Source: Paenibacillus pabuli NBRC 13638
Lineage (GTDB): Bacteria > Bacillota > Bacilli > Paenibacillales > Paenibacillaceae
Assembly: GCF_001514495.1 (NCBI RefSeq)
Contig: NZ_BCNM01000038.1
Location: forward strand, 1 to 41,794
Direction of reading: 5' to 3'
DNA length: 41,794 bases
Every line of letters starts with the position of its first letter. The first letter of the stretch is position 1. Shown here piece by piece: positions 5,993-16,400 of the stretch. The notes under the pieces were generated by a model. The model saw only the letters and a program-made list of their open reading frames with translations. It did no database searches and was not told the origin of the DNA. A program made the translations under genes and the position numbers.

Positions 5993-8233
5993 ATGCGAAA
6001 GAGTAAAACGTTTACGAATATCTTTGTCTCGATCCTACTCCTTAGCATTGGACTCGTTGTAGGTTTTGGGAGTTATATCTATGTTTCAACTACAAAATCG
6101 GTAATAGAGCGTGTAAGCGAGGGGCACCAAAGCTTAATTCTGCAGGTGAGAAATACACTGGAACAAAAAATTCAAACCATTGAATATGCTTTTGCCACGT
6201 ACAGTACGACGCCATCGTTTCGTAAGGTCATTAACAGTCCATTAAGCGGGCAAGATTATGAAGCATATCGCGAACTGAATTCCCAGCTAGGTTATATTGC
6301 AACGATGGGGCTTGATGGCGTGCAGTATTCGCTTGTGAGTCTGAAGCAGAATTGGAGCCTGTCTAACGGATCGTTATCACGAATTACAGATGAAGAGAAG
6401 CAACAGATGCAAGCCTTATTCGCTGATCCGGAAGGCAATAACCTCTATTGGACCAAAACAAAGGAAGGTCTTCGATTACTGCATGCGTTACCGATGTATT
6501 CGAAGGACAAAGAAGCCATTGCGATGTCGGACATTTCTTTGCGAACACTGAATCAATCCCTACAGACGCAATCCGATGCTCCTATCTACATTTTGAACAA
6601 ACAGGGTGAATTGCTTTATGCAGCTCTAACCGAACAAAGCCCTATATCTGCTGAGCAAATGAACTTAATCAGCAAACAAATAGTTAATGAGCCTCCTTCA
6701 GGACAGATTACAATTCCTGCTGCATCGGGTGATTCAATTATGTGCTTGTACGCCCGTTCTACTTATAATGGATGGACTTATATCACACTTCCGAATCAAA
6801 AAGAAGTCAGCCAAGCCCTATCATCGACCCGTTTGGGTTTAATTGTAATGGGTGCCGTCATTATGGCTCTGATGATCATTCTTGCATACATTATAGCTTT
6901 ACGGCTTGCTAGGCCTGTTCTTCAAATTCAGCATAGTCTTGGCGGACGTGCTGAGAGAACGGTCAGGGACGAGGTCGGTTGGATCATTCAGTCGATCCAT
7001 TCTATTGTTTCAGAAAAACAACATCTCGAACAGCTTATCCATCTTGAAAAGCCCAAACTTGAAACACAATTTGTTCTAAATGTACTACAGAATAGGTTAA
7101 CCAGGGAAGAGATCCATAGCTATCTTGAACGATTCGCATATACGAAGATGCACAACGAGATGTATGCAACGATGTTGATTCAGATTGACCGTCCCGGGAA
7201 AGGCTCGCTGGCTGATAAAGATACACTGCTGTTGGCCGTTAATCAGTTAGTGCAAGAGATCATTCCTCCGTCCCAACGGATGTTACCCGTCGTTTTAAAT
7301 GAACGGACACAAGCAACGATATTATCCTTTGCTGGCAGTTCTTCAAACAATCGAGAAGTGATGTTGCAATATGCCAAAAGGGTTATTCAATTGTCTCGCG
7401 AATATTGGTCCGCTTCAGTCAGTGTGGGCTTCAGTGGTCAATATGAAGACCTGACGAATACCCGGGAAGCCTGTGATATGAGTCTTGAAGCATTGTACCA
7501 GCGTCTTAAGCTAGGCAAAGAGTCCGTTATTTTCTATGAGGATATCATACGCGGTAGCAGCGGACCTACCTTACTTCACTACCCTACAGAATTGGAGAGT
7601 CGGCTGTTCGATGCCATACGTCTTGGTGACAAAGAAGAGGTGACACGTACGTTATACCCGCTGTTAGCAGATATGATGAAGCACAACCTTAATCCAATGA
7701 ATCTGGAGATCACATTGATTCGATTCGTGAACAATTTGATTCAGTTGGAGCAGCTCATTGGTACGGACGTGTTGCTTACACAGAGTAACGGCACATTGTA
7801 TCATCGACTGCTGCATACGCTGAATCCGGAAGAAGTTGAACACATTCTTGTTCACGAAGTCATCTATCCTATGGTAGATAGTATGCAGGAGAGAGCGAGC
7901 CAACAGTTTCGCACACTTGCAGATCGTATGGCCTCTATTGTACGCACAGAATACGATCAGGACTTGTCACTGGAATCCATAAGTGAACGATTGCATTATA
8001 CGCCGAACTATCTAAGTAGCATTTTCCGTAAAGAGTACAATATGACCTTTAGCGAGTACTTAATGAATATCAGACTAGATGTAGCAAGGAAATGGTTGGT
8101 GGACACGAACATGCCCATTAAAGATATAGCCGAACGGCTGGGATACCAGAATTCCCAGAACTTTATACGTACTTTTCGAAAAAAAGAGAACCTCACCCCT
8201 GGTGCATATCGAAGGTTGCGAATGGATAGCTGA
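5993..8233 (+). CDS. Membrane-bound AraC-family regulator, YesS-like
   Basis: This is a 746-residue protein starting MRKSKTFTN; GGAGG lies eight bases before the ATG, whereas the longer reading from 5921 lacks a ribosome site. One membrane segment at residues ~7-29 and a second at ~281-303 enclose an extracellular sensor of about 250 residues. A linker and a central domain follow, with the TREACDMSLEALYQRLKLG segment typical of this family. The two AraC helix-turn-helix units lie at ~640-740 (LSLESISERLHYTPNYLSSIF, IKDIAERLGYQNSQNFIRTF). B. subtilis YesS, of similar length, controls rhamnogalacturonan genes. Here it directly precedes the pectin transporter and enzymes, which it probably activates. 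Confidence 0.9.
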   Translation: MRKSKTFTNIFVSILLLSIGLVVGFGSYIYVSTTKSVIERVSEGHQSLILQVRNTLEQKIQTIEYAFATYSTTPSFRKVINSPLSGQDYEAYRELNSQLGYIATMGLDGVQYSLVSLKQNWSLSNGSLSRITDEEKQQMQALFADPEGNNLYWTKTKEGLRLLHALPMYSKDKEAIAMSDISLRTLNQSLQTQSDAPIYILNKQGELLYAALTEQSPISAEQMNLISKQIVNEPPSGQITIPAASGDSIMCLYARSTYNGWTYITLPNQKEVSQALSSTRLGLIVMGAVIMALMIILAYIIALRLARPVLQIQHSLGGRAERTVRDEVGWIIQSIHSIVSEKQHLEQLIHLEKPKLETQFVLNVLQNRLTREEIHSYLERFAYTKMHNEMYATMLIQIDRPGKGSLADKDTLLLAVNQLVQEIIPPSQRMLPVVLNERTQATILSFAGSSSNNREVMLQYAKRVIQLSREYWSASVSVGFSGQYEDLTNTREACDMSLEALYQRLKLGKESVIFYEDIIRGSSGPTLLHYPTELESRLFDAIRLGDKEEVTRTLYPLLADMMKHNLNPMNLEITLIRFVNNLIQLEQLIGTDVLLTQSNGTLYHRLLHTLNPEEVEHILVHEVIYPMVDSMQERASQQFRTLADRMASIVRTEYDQDLSLESISERLHYTPNYLSSIFRKEYNMTFSEYLMNIRLDVARKWLVDTNMPIKDIAERLGYQNSQNFIRTFRKKENLTPGAYRRLRMDS

Positions 8234-8309
8234 GCATCCCAGTATATGTTAGCAGTATCCGATAATCCGTAAGCACCTTCGAAATTCAACTCCACTCCAT
8301 GTAAGCGTA

Positions 8310-8338
8310 AATCCCCTCAGGTTGATCCCGAGGGGATT
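8310..8338. terminator. Convergent terminator hairpin
   Basis: AATCCCCTC (8310-8318) pairs perfectly with GAGGGGATT (8330-8338) over an 11-base loop, followed by GTTATTTT. It separates the YesS-like gene from the oppositely oriented permease. Confidence 0.8.
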
Positions 8339-8362
8339 GTTATTTTCCATATGTGCCTCATC

Positions 8363-9247
8363 TCAACCTTTCACTGAACCAAGTAAAGCGCCTTTGGTAA
8401 AGTGCTTCTGCACGAAAGGATACGCGAGCAGCATCGGTACAGTAGCCACAACGATGACACTCATCTTAATGGTCTGTGATGGAGGGACAATGTCTACAAC
8501 CGAGCTGTTGCCATCCATGCCACTGGAGACAATGACAATCTGGCGGAGCAATACTTGTAGTGGCCACATCGTGGACTCGTTGAGATATAGGATCGCATTC
8601 ATATACGTGTTCCAATAGGATACGCCATAGAACAGGGATAAGGTAGCAATGGAAGGAAGAGCCAGTGGGATCATAATTTGTAGCAGAATCCGAAAGTCGT
8701 TGGCACCATCAATTTTGGCAGATTCCTCTAGACTATCCGGTAGCGCCTGGAAGAAATTGCGCATGATGATCAGATTGAATGCATTGATCGCAGTAGGGAT
8801 AATCATGGACCAGTACGAGTCGATTAATCCAACCGCTTTCACAACTAGGAAGGTAGGAATCATACCCCCGCTGAACAACATCGAGAAGACGACCAAGAAA
8901 TTGATAAAGTTCCGTCCTAAGAGATATCTTCTGGATAACCCGTAAGCCATAAGTGCCGTCAGCGTCATACTGACAATGGTTCCTGCCAGCGTGATGAAGA
9001 TGGATACGCCGAGTCCTTTGAAGATGGTAGGTGTAGAGAAGATGTAACGATAGGCATCAAGCGAGAAGGATGTCGGAAACAGAATAAACTTCTTCTGTAC
9101 AATCTCCTGCGTGGAAGCGAAGGAACTGGCAACGACGTTTACGAAGGGTAATAGGCAGGCCAGGGAGAAAAGAAGCAAGAACGTATAATTTATTACATTG
9201 AATATGACGCCACCAAGTTGTTCCTTTTTAACATTGTGTTTGGACAT
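8363..9247 (-). CDS. Carbohydrate ABC transporter permease, YtcP/LplC type
   Basis: This 294-residue integral membrane protein has about six hydrophobic segments. The EAA loop is ESAKIDGANDFRILLQIMIPLALP-like near residues 185-208, the contact site for the ATPase. A YtcP/LplC-type N-terminus (LLPFVNVVASSFAS) is present. AAGGAGGA lies nine bases before the ATG. Such permeases pair with an LplB-type permease and a lipoprotein. Here those partners lie at 9560-12098 on the other strand, so the importer is transcribed in two directions from one 312-base region. The ATPase is absent and is presumably a shared MsmX-type protein elsewhere. Confidence 0.92.
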   Translation of the reverse strand: MSKHNVKKEQLGGVIFNVINYTFLLLFSLACLLPFVNVVASSFASTQEIVQKKFILFPTSFSLDAYRYIFSTPTIFKGLGVSIFITLAGTIVSMTLTALMAYGLSRRYLLGRNFINFLVVFSMLFSGGMIPTFLVVKAVGLIDSYWSMIIPTAINAFNLIIMRNFFQALPDSLEESAKIDGANDFRILLQIMIPLALPSIATLSLFYGVSYWNTYMNAILYLNESTMWPLQVLLRQIVIVSSGMDGNSSVVDIVPPSQTIKMSVIVVATVPMLLAYPFVQKHFTKGALLGSVKG

Positions 9248-9559
9248 CTGATATGTTCCTCCTTGTTAAGTAGTGATTCTCCCTTACCATAACAAGCGAA
9301 GAATATTACGTACATAATCCTGACCTACTGACTTAAAATGGAACGTTAAAGTGATGCAAAAGCATTGAAATACCATGATAATCCATAGTACCAATAATAA
9401 TCATGATCTACGATCTACATCTGTTCATCTGGCCTTAAGCCGCGCTGGACGTGGAATCCTTCAACTACAATAGCTAATGATTATGTACGGAATCGCTTAC
9501 ATCTCATATGCTTAGGAAGCATTCAACTACACCATCCCAAACAAGGAGGTCAGCAAGCA
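9248..9559. promoter_or_regulatory. Divergent control region of the split ABC importer
   Basis: This 312-base gap holds the promoters of both permease genes. I see a cre-like site on the reverse strand at 9488-9501 (TGTAAGCGATTCCG, one mismatch to the consensus). I also see short AT-rich dyads such as ATCATGAT near 9401-9410 that might be AraC-type sites. No gene is visible. Confidence 0.5.
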
Positions 9560-10525
9560 GTGAGAGAATCTGAGCCATCAGTCGTTTCGTTGCAACACAA
9601 AGCATATCGGAATACAGGATTAGGTCACTTTTTGAGAAACGCTGCATCCAACAAGCTTCTTTATTTAATGATTCTTCCCGGTTTTATCTACTTTGTGATC
9701 TTCAAGTATTTTCCGATGGGCGGACTTATTATTTCATTTCAGGATTATCAGCCGTATCTAGGAATTAAAGATAGTCCATGGGTGGGCTTCAAACATTTTG
9801 TCCGTCTGTTCACGGAACCAACCTTCGCCATGCTACTTAGTAATACATTGATCTTGTTCGCGCTTGAATTAGTGATTTTCTTCCCGATTCCGATCATCCT
9901 TGCACTCATGATGAATGAAGTACGACACAGATTATTCCGAAACTCCATTCAAACGATCGTATATATCCCACATTTCATGTCATGGGTGATTATCGTCTCC
10001 ATTACGTACGTGTTTCTTAGTGTGGATGGGGGCGTCGTCAATGAAATTATAGCTGCATTGGGTGGTAGCAAGATCAGCTTCTTAACCTCACCTGAATGGC
10101 TTCGTCCGATGTATATTTTGCAGATTATATGGAAGGAAGCCGGTTGGTCAACGATCATCTACCTCGCAGCAATTACCGTTGTAGATACCCAGCTGTATGA
10201 AGCTGCCGAGATGGACGGTGCGTCTAGATTGCGCAAAATGTGGCACGTAACTTTACCCGCAATTCGCCCGGTCATTATTACATTGTTGATTCTCAAAATC
10301 GGAAACACGCTGGAACTAGGCTTTGAACATATGTACTTGTTACTGAATTCGCTTAACCGGGAGGTCGGTGAGATATTTGATACGTATATCTTCACGGCAG
10401 GTTTGAAGAATGGACAATTGAGCTTTAGTACAACGGTTGGGTTGTTCAAAGGTCTGGTAGGTTTGGTGCTGGTTATGTTCGCTAATCGTCTCGCCAAAAA
10501 ATTAGGAGAAGACGGCGTATACTAG
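9560..10525 (+). CDS. Carbohydrate ABC transporter permease, LplB type
   Basis: This is a 321-residue membrane protein. The GTG start lies nine bases after AAGGAGGT. It has the LplB-type opening (LYLMILPGFIYFVIFKYFPM, then ISFQDYQPYLGI) and an EAA loop EAAEMDGASRLRKMWHVTLP near residues 214-233. It forms the import channel together with the permease at 8363-9247 and receives sugar from the lipoprotein encoded 67 bases downstream. It is the first gene of the forward operon that runs through GH105, the pectinase fusion and GH43. The substrate is inferred from those enzymes to be pectin-derived oligosaccharides. Confidence 0.93.
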   Translation: MRESEPSVVSLQHKAYRNTGLGHFLRNAASNKLLYLMILPGFIYFVIFKYFPMGGLIISFQDYQPYLGIKDSPWVGFKHFVRLFTEPTFAMLLSNTLILFALELVIFFPIPIILALMMNEVRHRLFRNSIQTIVYIPHFMSWVIIVSITYVFLSVDGGVVNEIIAALGGSKISFLTSPEWLRPMYILQIIWKEAGWSTIIYLAAITVVDTQLYEAAEMDGASRLRKMWHVTLPAIRPVIITLLILKIGNTLELGFEHMYLLLNSLNREVGEIFDTYIFTAGLKNGQLSFSTTVGLFKGLVGLVLVMFANRLAKKLGEDGVY

Positions 10526-10592
10526 TAGCAATCCCGAATGACAACAAGGATGTACTGGTAGAATCTAATATTGCTGAAAAGGGGATTGAACG

Positions 10593-12098
10593 ATGAGATA
10601 TAGAACTGCCAAATTGTTAGCGCTTACGTTAAGTGGAGCCTTAATGTTATCTGCCTGTGCGGGAGGAAGTGGGGATTCAGGAACCAATGCTGATGGCAAA
10701 ACAACGATTAGTTGGTTGAATATTATGCATACCGCTTCACCACCTACGGATACCGTACTTAATAAAATCGAAGAGATTACGGATGTGGATATACAGTTTT
10801 CCTGGATTCCGGATGCTTCTAAAGAAGAACGGCTTAATACTTCACTTGCTTCCGGTTCTCTCGCTGACATCGTATCCTTGACGATTCTGGAGAATTCTTC
10901 GGTTCGCAATGCGCTCAAAGCAGGCGTCTTCTGGGAGGTTGGTCCGTATCTTGATGAATTCCCGAACCTGAAAGGCATATCTCAGGATATGCGTAATTCC
11001 GCATCCATTGAGGGGAAGTTGTACGGTATACCCATGCAAAAACAGGTTGCACGTAACGGTGTCATTCTTCGCAAAGACTGGCTCGATCATGTTGGATTAC
11101 CTGTACCCAAAACAACTGCCGAATTAATGGAAGTTGCCAAAGCCTTCACGGAACAAGACCCTGATGGCAATGGAACTAACGATACGACAGGATTCATTGA
11201 TCGAAGCGACTTGGTATTTGGTGCGTTTAAGACCCTGGGATCATACTTTGGTACACCCAGTGGTTGGGCGATTAGTGAGGATGGCAAAGTGACACCTGAG
11301 TTTGAGTCCGAAGGTTACATTCAGGCGATGGATTATATGAAAGAGCTGTACACCAATGGATACATTAATCAGGATTTTGCAGTAACAGCCAAGAAGGATC
11401 AGCAGGAAGGCTTCGCACAGGGCAAGGCAGGGATCTATGTGGGTGCTCTATTTGATAGTAAGGGGCTGTTCAATCTTGCCCAAGGTGTTCAAGATGATAT
11501 GGAGCTTGTCATGGTCAATGACATTACATCCACAGGCAATGAAAGTGATCGAGCGATCTGGTCCACATCCAATGGCGTAGGTGGGTTGCTTGCTTTTCCT
11601 AAATCGGAGGTTAAGGACGAAGCTGAATTGAAACGTAATCTGAAGTTTATGGATGATCTAATGAGTGAAGAGGTATTTACCTTGATGACATATGGAATCA
11701 AAGATGTGCACTATAGCCTCGACGAGAACAATGGTGCCACCATAATTAATACCAAGTTATGGGAGCAAGAGGTACAGCCATTTTCATCTTCCCGCCCTAA
11801 CGAGAACGGATATGCCATTGTGGATGCTGACCCACTCCGTATTGAATCCACACGGTTAATTGAGGAAAACACAACCTTTGCCGTGCTGAACCCAGTGTAT
11901 TCACTGGAATCACCAACGTTCTCAGAACAAGGCTCTGAGTTGCAGAAGATCATCACGGATGCAACATACAAGTATATGCTGGGCAAGATGGATCGTGTCG
12001 GCTTCCAGAATGCTATTGATACTTGGAGAAAATCAGGTGGAGACAAAATCATTACCGAATATGAGGCAGCGCACCAAGCCGTATTAAACAATAAATAA
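10593..12098 (+). CDS. Sugar-binding lipoprotein of an ABC importer
   Basis: This 501-residue extracellular solute-binding protein has a lipoprotein signal peptide ending in LSAC, so Cys22 is the likely lipidated residue. LplA/YtcQ-type features include the WLNIMHTASPPTDT start of the mature fold, a PDGNGTNDT calcium-like loop near residues 190-198, and the final IDTWRKSGGDKI segment. AAGGGGATTGAACG precedes the ATG. It would capture oligosaccharides at the membrane and hand them to the permeases. It is a distant relative of the lipoprotein at 39929-41635, which serves the second locus. Confidence 0.93.
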   Translation: MRYRTAKLLALTLSGALMLSACAGGSGDSGTNADGKTTISWLNIMHTASPPTDTVLNKIEEITDVDIQFSWIPDASKEERLNTSLASGSLADIVSLTILENSSVRNALKAGVFWEVGPYLDEFPNLKGISQDMRNSASIEGKLYGIPMQKQVARNGVILRKDWLDHVGLPVPKTTAELMEVAKAFTEQDPDGNGTNDTTGFIDRSDLVFGAFKTLGSYFGTPSGWAISEDGKVTPEFESEGYIQAMDYMKELYTNGYINQDFAVTAKKDQQEGFAQGKAGIYVGALFDSKGLFNLAQGVQDDMELVMVNDITSTGNESDRAIWSTSNGVGGLLAFPKSEVKDEAELKRNLKFMDDLMSEEVFTLMTYGIKDVHYSLDENNGATIINTKLWEQEVQPFSSSRPNENGYAIVDADPLRIESTRLIEENTTFAVLNPVYSLESPTFSEQGSELQKIITDATYKYMLGKMDRVGFQNAIDTWRKSGGDKIITEYEAAHQAVLNNK

Positions 12099-12131
12099 AT
12101 AGCAAATATGTACCGAGGAGGAACTCTACAG

Positions 12132-13274
12132 ATGCTTGAAACAAAATCTGCTATGGATCTATGGGCAGCCAAAACAGCCGCATCCATCATGGAGCGAACC
12201 CCTGAGTTGTATGAAGAGAACGGGCATCACGGCAAGTGGTCTTATGATTATGGCGTAGTGCTAAAAGGGTTTGAACGATTATGGCAAGCGACAGGTGATG
12301 AGCAATATGCACAATATATCCAGCATAATATGGATTATTTTATTCAAGGTGATGGATCGATTCGGGGATACCGGATGGAAGAACATAATATTGATCATTT
12401 GAATAACGGCAAGTTGATGTTCGGCCTGTATGACAGGACAGGGCAAATAAAATATAAGCTTGCGGCTGGATTGCTACGTGAACAACTTGTTACTCACCCA
12501 CGCACATCAGAGGGAGCTTTCTGGCACAAGCAAGTATATCCTTATCAGATCTGGTTGGACGGTCTCTATATGGGCGCGCCGTTCTATCTGGAATACTTGC
12601 TTCGTTGGGAGCCAGAAGAGGGCTTGTTGAACGATGTGACTAAGCAATTTATATTGTGTGCCCAACATACCCGAGACGATGCTACAGGACTGCTCTATCA
12701 CGCTTGGGATGAACAACGCGTTCAGCCTTGGAGCCATTCAGTAACAGGACAATCACCAAACTTCTGGGGCAGATCTATCGGCTGGTTTGTTATGGCTTTA
12801 GTGGATGTTCTGGAGTTATTACCAAGCCATCATCCCGATTATAGCAAGTTGGTTGATATTTTCACAGATACGATGACTGCGCTGCGCACCTATCAGGATA
12901 CAGCTAGCGGGGTATGGTATCAAGTGGTGAATGAGGGAGATCGCAAAGGAAATTATCTGGAAGCTTCAGCATCCAGCATGATTGTCTATGCCATGGCCAA
13001 AGGGATTCGGCTAGGATGGTTACCGCGGGAATGGGAACTGATATTGAACCATGCTTATGCAGGATTAATCTCTGAATTCGTAATGGAGACCAATCAGGGT
13101 TGGGTGAATCTCTACAAAAACTGCCAGGTTGCAGGGCTCGGTGGAGATGCAAGGCGTGACGGAAGTTACGCGTATTATATAAGTGAACCGATTATAACGA
13201 ATGATCAAAAAGGAATGGGAGCTTTCTTGCTCGCATGTACCGAATACGAGTACTTGCTACATGCCAAAGTTTAA
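12132..13274 (+). CDS. GH105 unsaturated rhamnogalacturonyl / glucuronyl hydrolase
   Basis: This is a 380-residue protein starting MLETKSAMDL; GGAGG lies ten bases before this ATG, while an upstream ATG at 12108 precedes that ribosome site and is rejected. It is of (alpha/alpha)6-barrel type with the signature WHKQVYPYQIWLDGLYMGAP. The Asp of WLDG is residue 143, the same number as the general acid of B. subtilis YteR. GH105 enzymes remove the unsaturated uronic acid left by lyases from imported oligosaccharides. No signal peptide is present, so it is cytosolic. It fits downstream of the lyase domain encoded by the next gene. Confidence 0.93.
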   Translation: MLETKSAMDLWAAKTAASIMERTPELYEENGHHGKWSYDYGVVLKGFERLWQATGDEQYAQYIQHNMDYFIQGDGSIRGYRMEEHNIDHLNNGKLMFGLYDRTGQIKYKLAAGLLREQLVTHPRTSEGAFWHKQVYPYQIWLDGLYMGAPFYLEYLLRWEPEEGLLNDVTKQFILCAQHTRDDATGLLYHAWDEQRVQPWSHSVTGQSPNFWGRSIGWFVMALVDVLELLPSHHPDYSKLVDIFTDTMTALRTYQDTASGVWYQVVNEGDRKGNYLEASASSMIVYAMAKGIRLGWLPREWELILNHAYAGLISEFVMETNQGWVNLYKNCQVAGLGGDARRDGSYAYYISEPIITNDQKGMGAFLLACTEYEYLLHAKV

Positions 13275-13288
13275 CGATCTATGACGAG

Positions 13289-13368
13289 ACCCGTTGGATA
13301 GGAAACCTAGAACGTGATCGCAGAAGTGTACGGATAGGTTTCAGATTACAACGGGTTTTCGTATCCTT
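13289..13368 (+). promoter_or_regulatory. Nested hairpin in the leader of the pectinase gene
   Basis: ACCCGTTG (13289-13296) pairs with CAACGGGT (13349-13356), and inside it GGAAACCTA (13301-13309) pairs with TAGGTTTC (13335-13342). TTTTCG and a T-rich stretch follow. It could be an internal attenuator or terminator in the operon, or part of an RNA leader. The function is inferred. Confidence 0.45.
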
Positions 13369-13372
13369 TTAC

Positions 13373-13386
13373 TGATAACGCTTACA
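13373..13386 (+). promoter_or_regulatory. cre site (CcpA)
   Basis: TGATAACGCTTACA matches TGWNANCGNTNNCA at every defined base. It lies 112 bases before the pectinase gene, so that gene probably has its own catabolite-repressed promoter besides operon read-through. Confidence 0.65.
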
Positions 13387-13497
13387 TTATGTTGAGGAGG
13401 TGATGCCAGATTAGAGAAAGGTTTATCGCATGAGCATCTGGCTCTCAGTGAGGTAACATTCTGTACAATTACATGTAAACCGGAGGAGGAAGATTCG

Positions 13498-16400
13498 TTG
13501 AAAAGAATGGTATCATTCGTATTGGTCGTTGCGATGTTATTCAGTTTGCTACCAGGTATGGTTGCTGCAGAAGATGAAGCTACTCCATTATTGCCCGCAT
13601 TTCCCGGTGCTGAAGGCGGCGGTAAGTACGTGACAGGTGGTAGGGGAGGGTCAGTGTATGAAGTGACCACCCTCGCCGATTCCGGCCCTGGATCACTTCG
13701 AGATGCTGTTAGTCAGAGTGATACCACCGTAGTATTCAGAGTGGGAGGAACGATTCATCTAGAATCCCCTCTGGCGATTACCGGTTCTAATATCACGATT
13801 GCTGGACAGACAGCTCCAGGAGAAGGAATCACTGTATCCGATTATTGGACCACATTCCAAGCGGACAACATTATCGTCAGGCATATGCGCTTCCGGCTTG
13901 GGGATAAGCACCCTAGTGAGGATGACGTATTTGGTGGACGATACCACAAAAACATTATGATCGACCACTCGTCGTTTACCTGGTCAGTTGACGAAGTACT
14001 GAGTATGTACGCCAACGAGAATACAACTGTGCAGTGGTCTGTTATCGCTGAGAGCATGCTGATGACTACGCATCAGAAGGGGCGGCATGGATATGCAGGT
14101 ATCTGGGGAGGGAACAACACCTCCTTCCATCACAACATCATTGCTCATAACGTGAGCCGTAACCCGAGATTTGCAGGGGCTCCTGGTTTTAATACCGAGT
14201 CTTACAACAATATTGTCTACAATTGGGGGTTCTTCTCTGCTTATGGCGGTGAGGAGGGCAACTATAACCTCATGAATAACTACTATAAATACGGACCGAA
14301 TACGTATCGAAATGCCCGGGATCAGATTTTCCTTGATGTTGCACCTGATACACGATTACATGTGAGTGGCAATGTCGTGGACAGTTATCCCGATGTCACA
14401 GCGGACAACTGGTTAGGTGTGGGAGAACTTGCGAATCCAGATTCCAAACTACTCGCTCCTGTGCAGATGGCTAATCCCACATCCATGGACGATGCAGAAA
14501 CAGCCTATGAGCAAGTTCTTGCAAAAGCAGGTGCAAGTCTGCCTAGACGGGACGCCATCGATGCTCGAATTGTAAATGATGTGAGAAACCGCACCGGACA
14601 ACATATTAATTCACAAAAGGAAGTTGGCGGTTACCTTGAGTTCGAGGAGACAGCTTCAGCTCTGGTTGACTCTGATCATGACGGTATGCCCGACGAATGG
14701 GAGATCAGTATGGGACTCGATCCGAATGATCCTGCTGACCGTAACGAGATACATGAATCAGGTTATACCTATCTGGAGACATACCTGAACGGCATTGCTG
14801 GCAACGGATCTATGAATCCTACGGTTACAATTCAATCACCTGCCAACCATACCGTTCAGACTGAAGGGTCTTCCGTTGAGATCACGGCTTCTGCGTCAGA
14901 TATAGACGGCAGCATTGCCAAAGTGGAATTTTATCAAAATGATGTGAAACTGGGGGAAGATGATACAGCGCCTTACACGTTTACATGGGAAGATGTGCAG
15001 GATGGCACTCATTATCTCACCGTCCGAGCGATTGATGACTCAGGTACTTCAACGCAGTCCAACAATGTCACGGTACATGTTCACAAGCAGAACAGTATTG
15101 CCCCTTGGTCATCAACCGATATTGGAGAACCGGGCATTACGGGTCATACCCAATTGGGAGCTAGTGATACTGACGTTACGGTAAAATCAGCTGGAGATAT
15201 CCATGGAGAGACGGATCATTTCCACTATGCTTACCAAATCTTAGAAGGAAATGGTGAGATTGTAGCTAGAGTTGATCAGGTGACAGCTACCGACGATGGA
15301 GCCGAAGCAGGTGTTATGATTCGTAAAAGTCTGGATGCGTCATCCCCGTTTATTGCGGCCATGGTCACTTATGTAAAGGGTGGACAACAAGCGGTTAGCC
15401 TTGTTCGTGATGGAGCGGGCACCGAAGTTGTGCATCAGGAAAAAGGCAGCATGGTCACACTCCCGTATTGGGTTAAGCTTGTACGACTTGGGGATCAAGT
15501 GACTTCACTTGTATCCAAAGACGGTAACGATTGGTTTGTTATCGATTCACAATCATTCCCAGCAGACGAAACGGTCTACATCGGATTGGCAGCCGATGCT
15601 TCCAAACCGGATGATGAAGTTGATAAGCTCAATGCATCTGTTTTCTCCAATGCATCCGTTCAGGAGTTGTCTGCTGATTTCCCGACAGCACCTACTGAAC
15701 TTGAAGCTGAGCCGGACCTCAAGTCCATTCACTTACATTGGGATGAAGTGCAAAGCGCTGACTCTTATTCAATGTATAGAGCAGATATACCTGGTAGGCC
15801 ATACACGTTGCAGCAAGAGGGGATTACGACCACGAGCTACACAGATCCCAATCTTACTGTAGGTAAAACCTATTATTACGCAGTGAAGGCTACGAATGAT
15901 CATGGCACAAGCTTCTATTCCAATGAGGCTAGTGCTGCAGCGGAAGGAGAGCCCGAGACCATCTATTACGTGAATGATGACTTTGAGGATATCGAGATCA
16001 ATACGACACCAGCAAGTTATACTGTACTACCTGATCCACAGACGAACGATCTTAAAGTTGTTGTTACCCAGATTCCCACAGGAACAACAGAAAACGCTTC
16101 TACTAAAGCGCTCATGCTATATGACAATGGGGCTGGGATCGCCCAATTCGTAAGATCATTTCCACCACAACAGGGAAGTTTTGTGTTTGAGGCTGATATC
16201 ATGTCTCAAGGCTGGCCTGGCACATCAACCGTTCTGCAATTGCAAAATGGCACCGGCAGTCGTGCTGCACTCTCCATCGAGCTACGCAAACCTTCTGCTC
16301 CGGCAGCGGAGGATCAGTATACGCTAATATACAAAAAAGACGGCAAAGATCACAAATTAATGGATGCACCGGTCAATAATCAATGGTACAACTTCAAGAT

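Noticed and set aside
8288..8305. TGTAAGCGTAAATC as a cre site
   Set aside because: It fits the consensus poorly at the right half and lies between two converging genes, not near a start.
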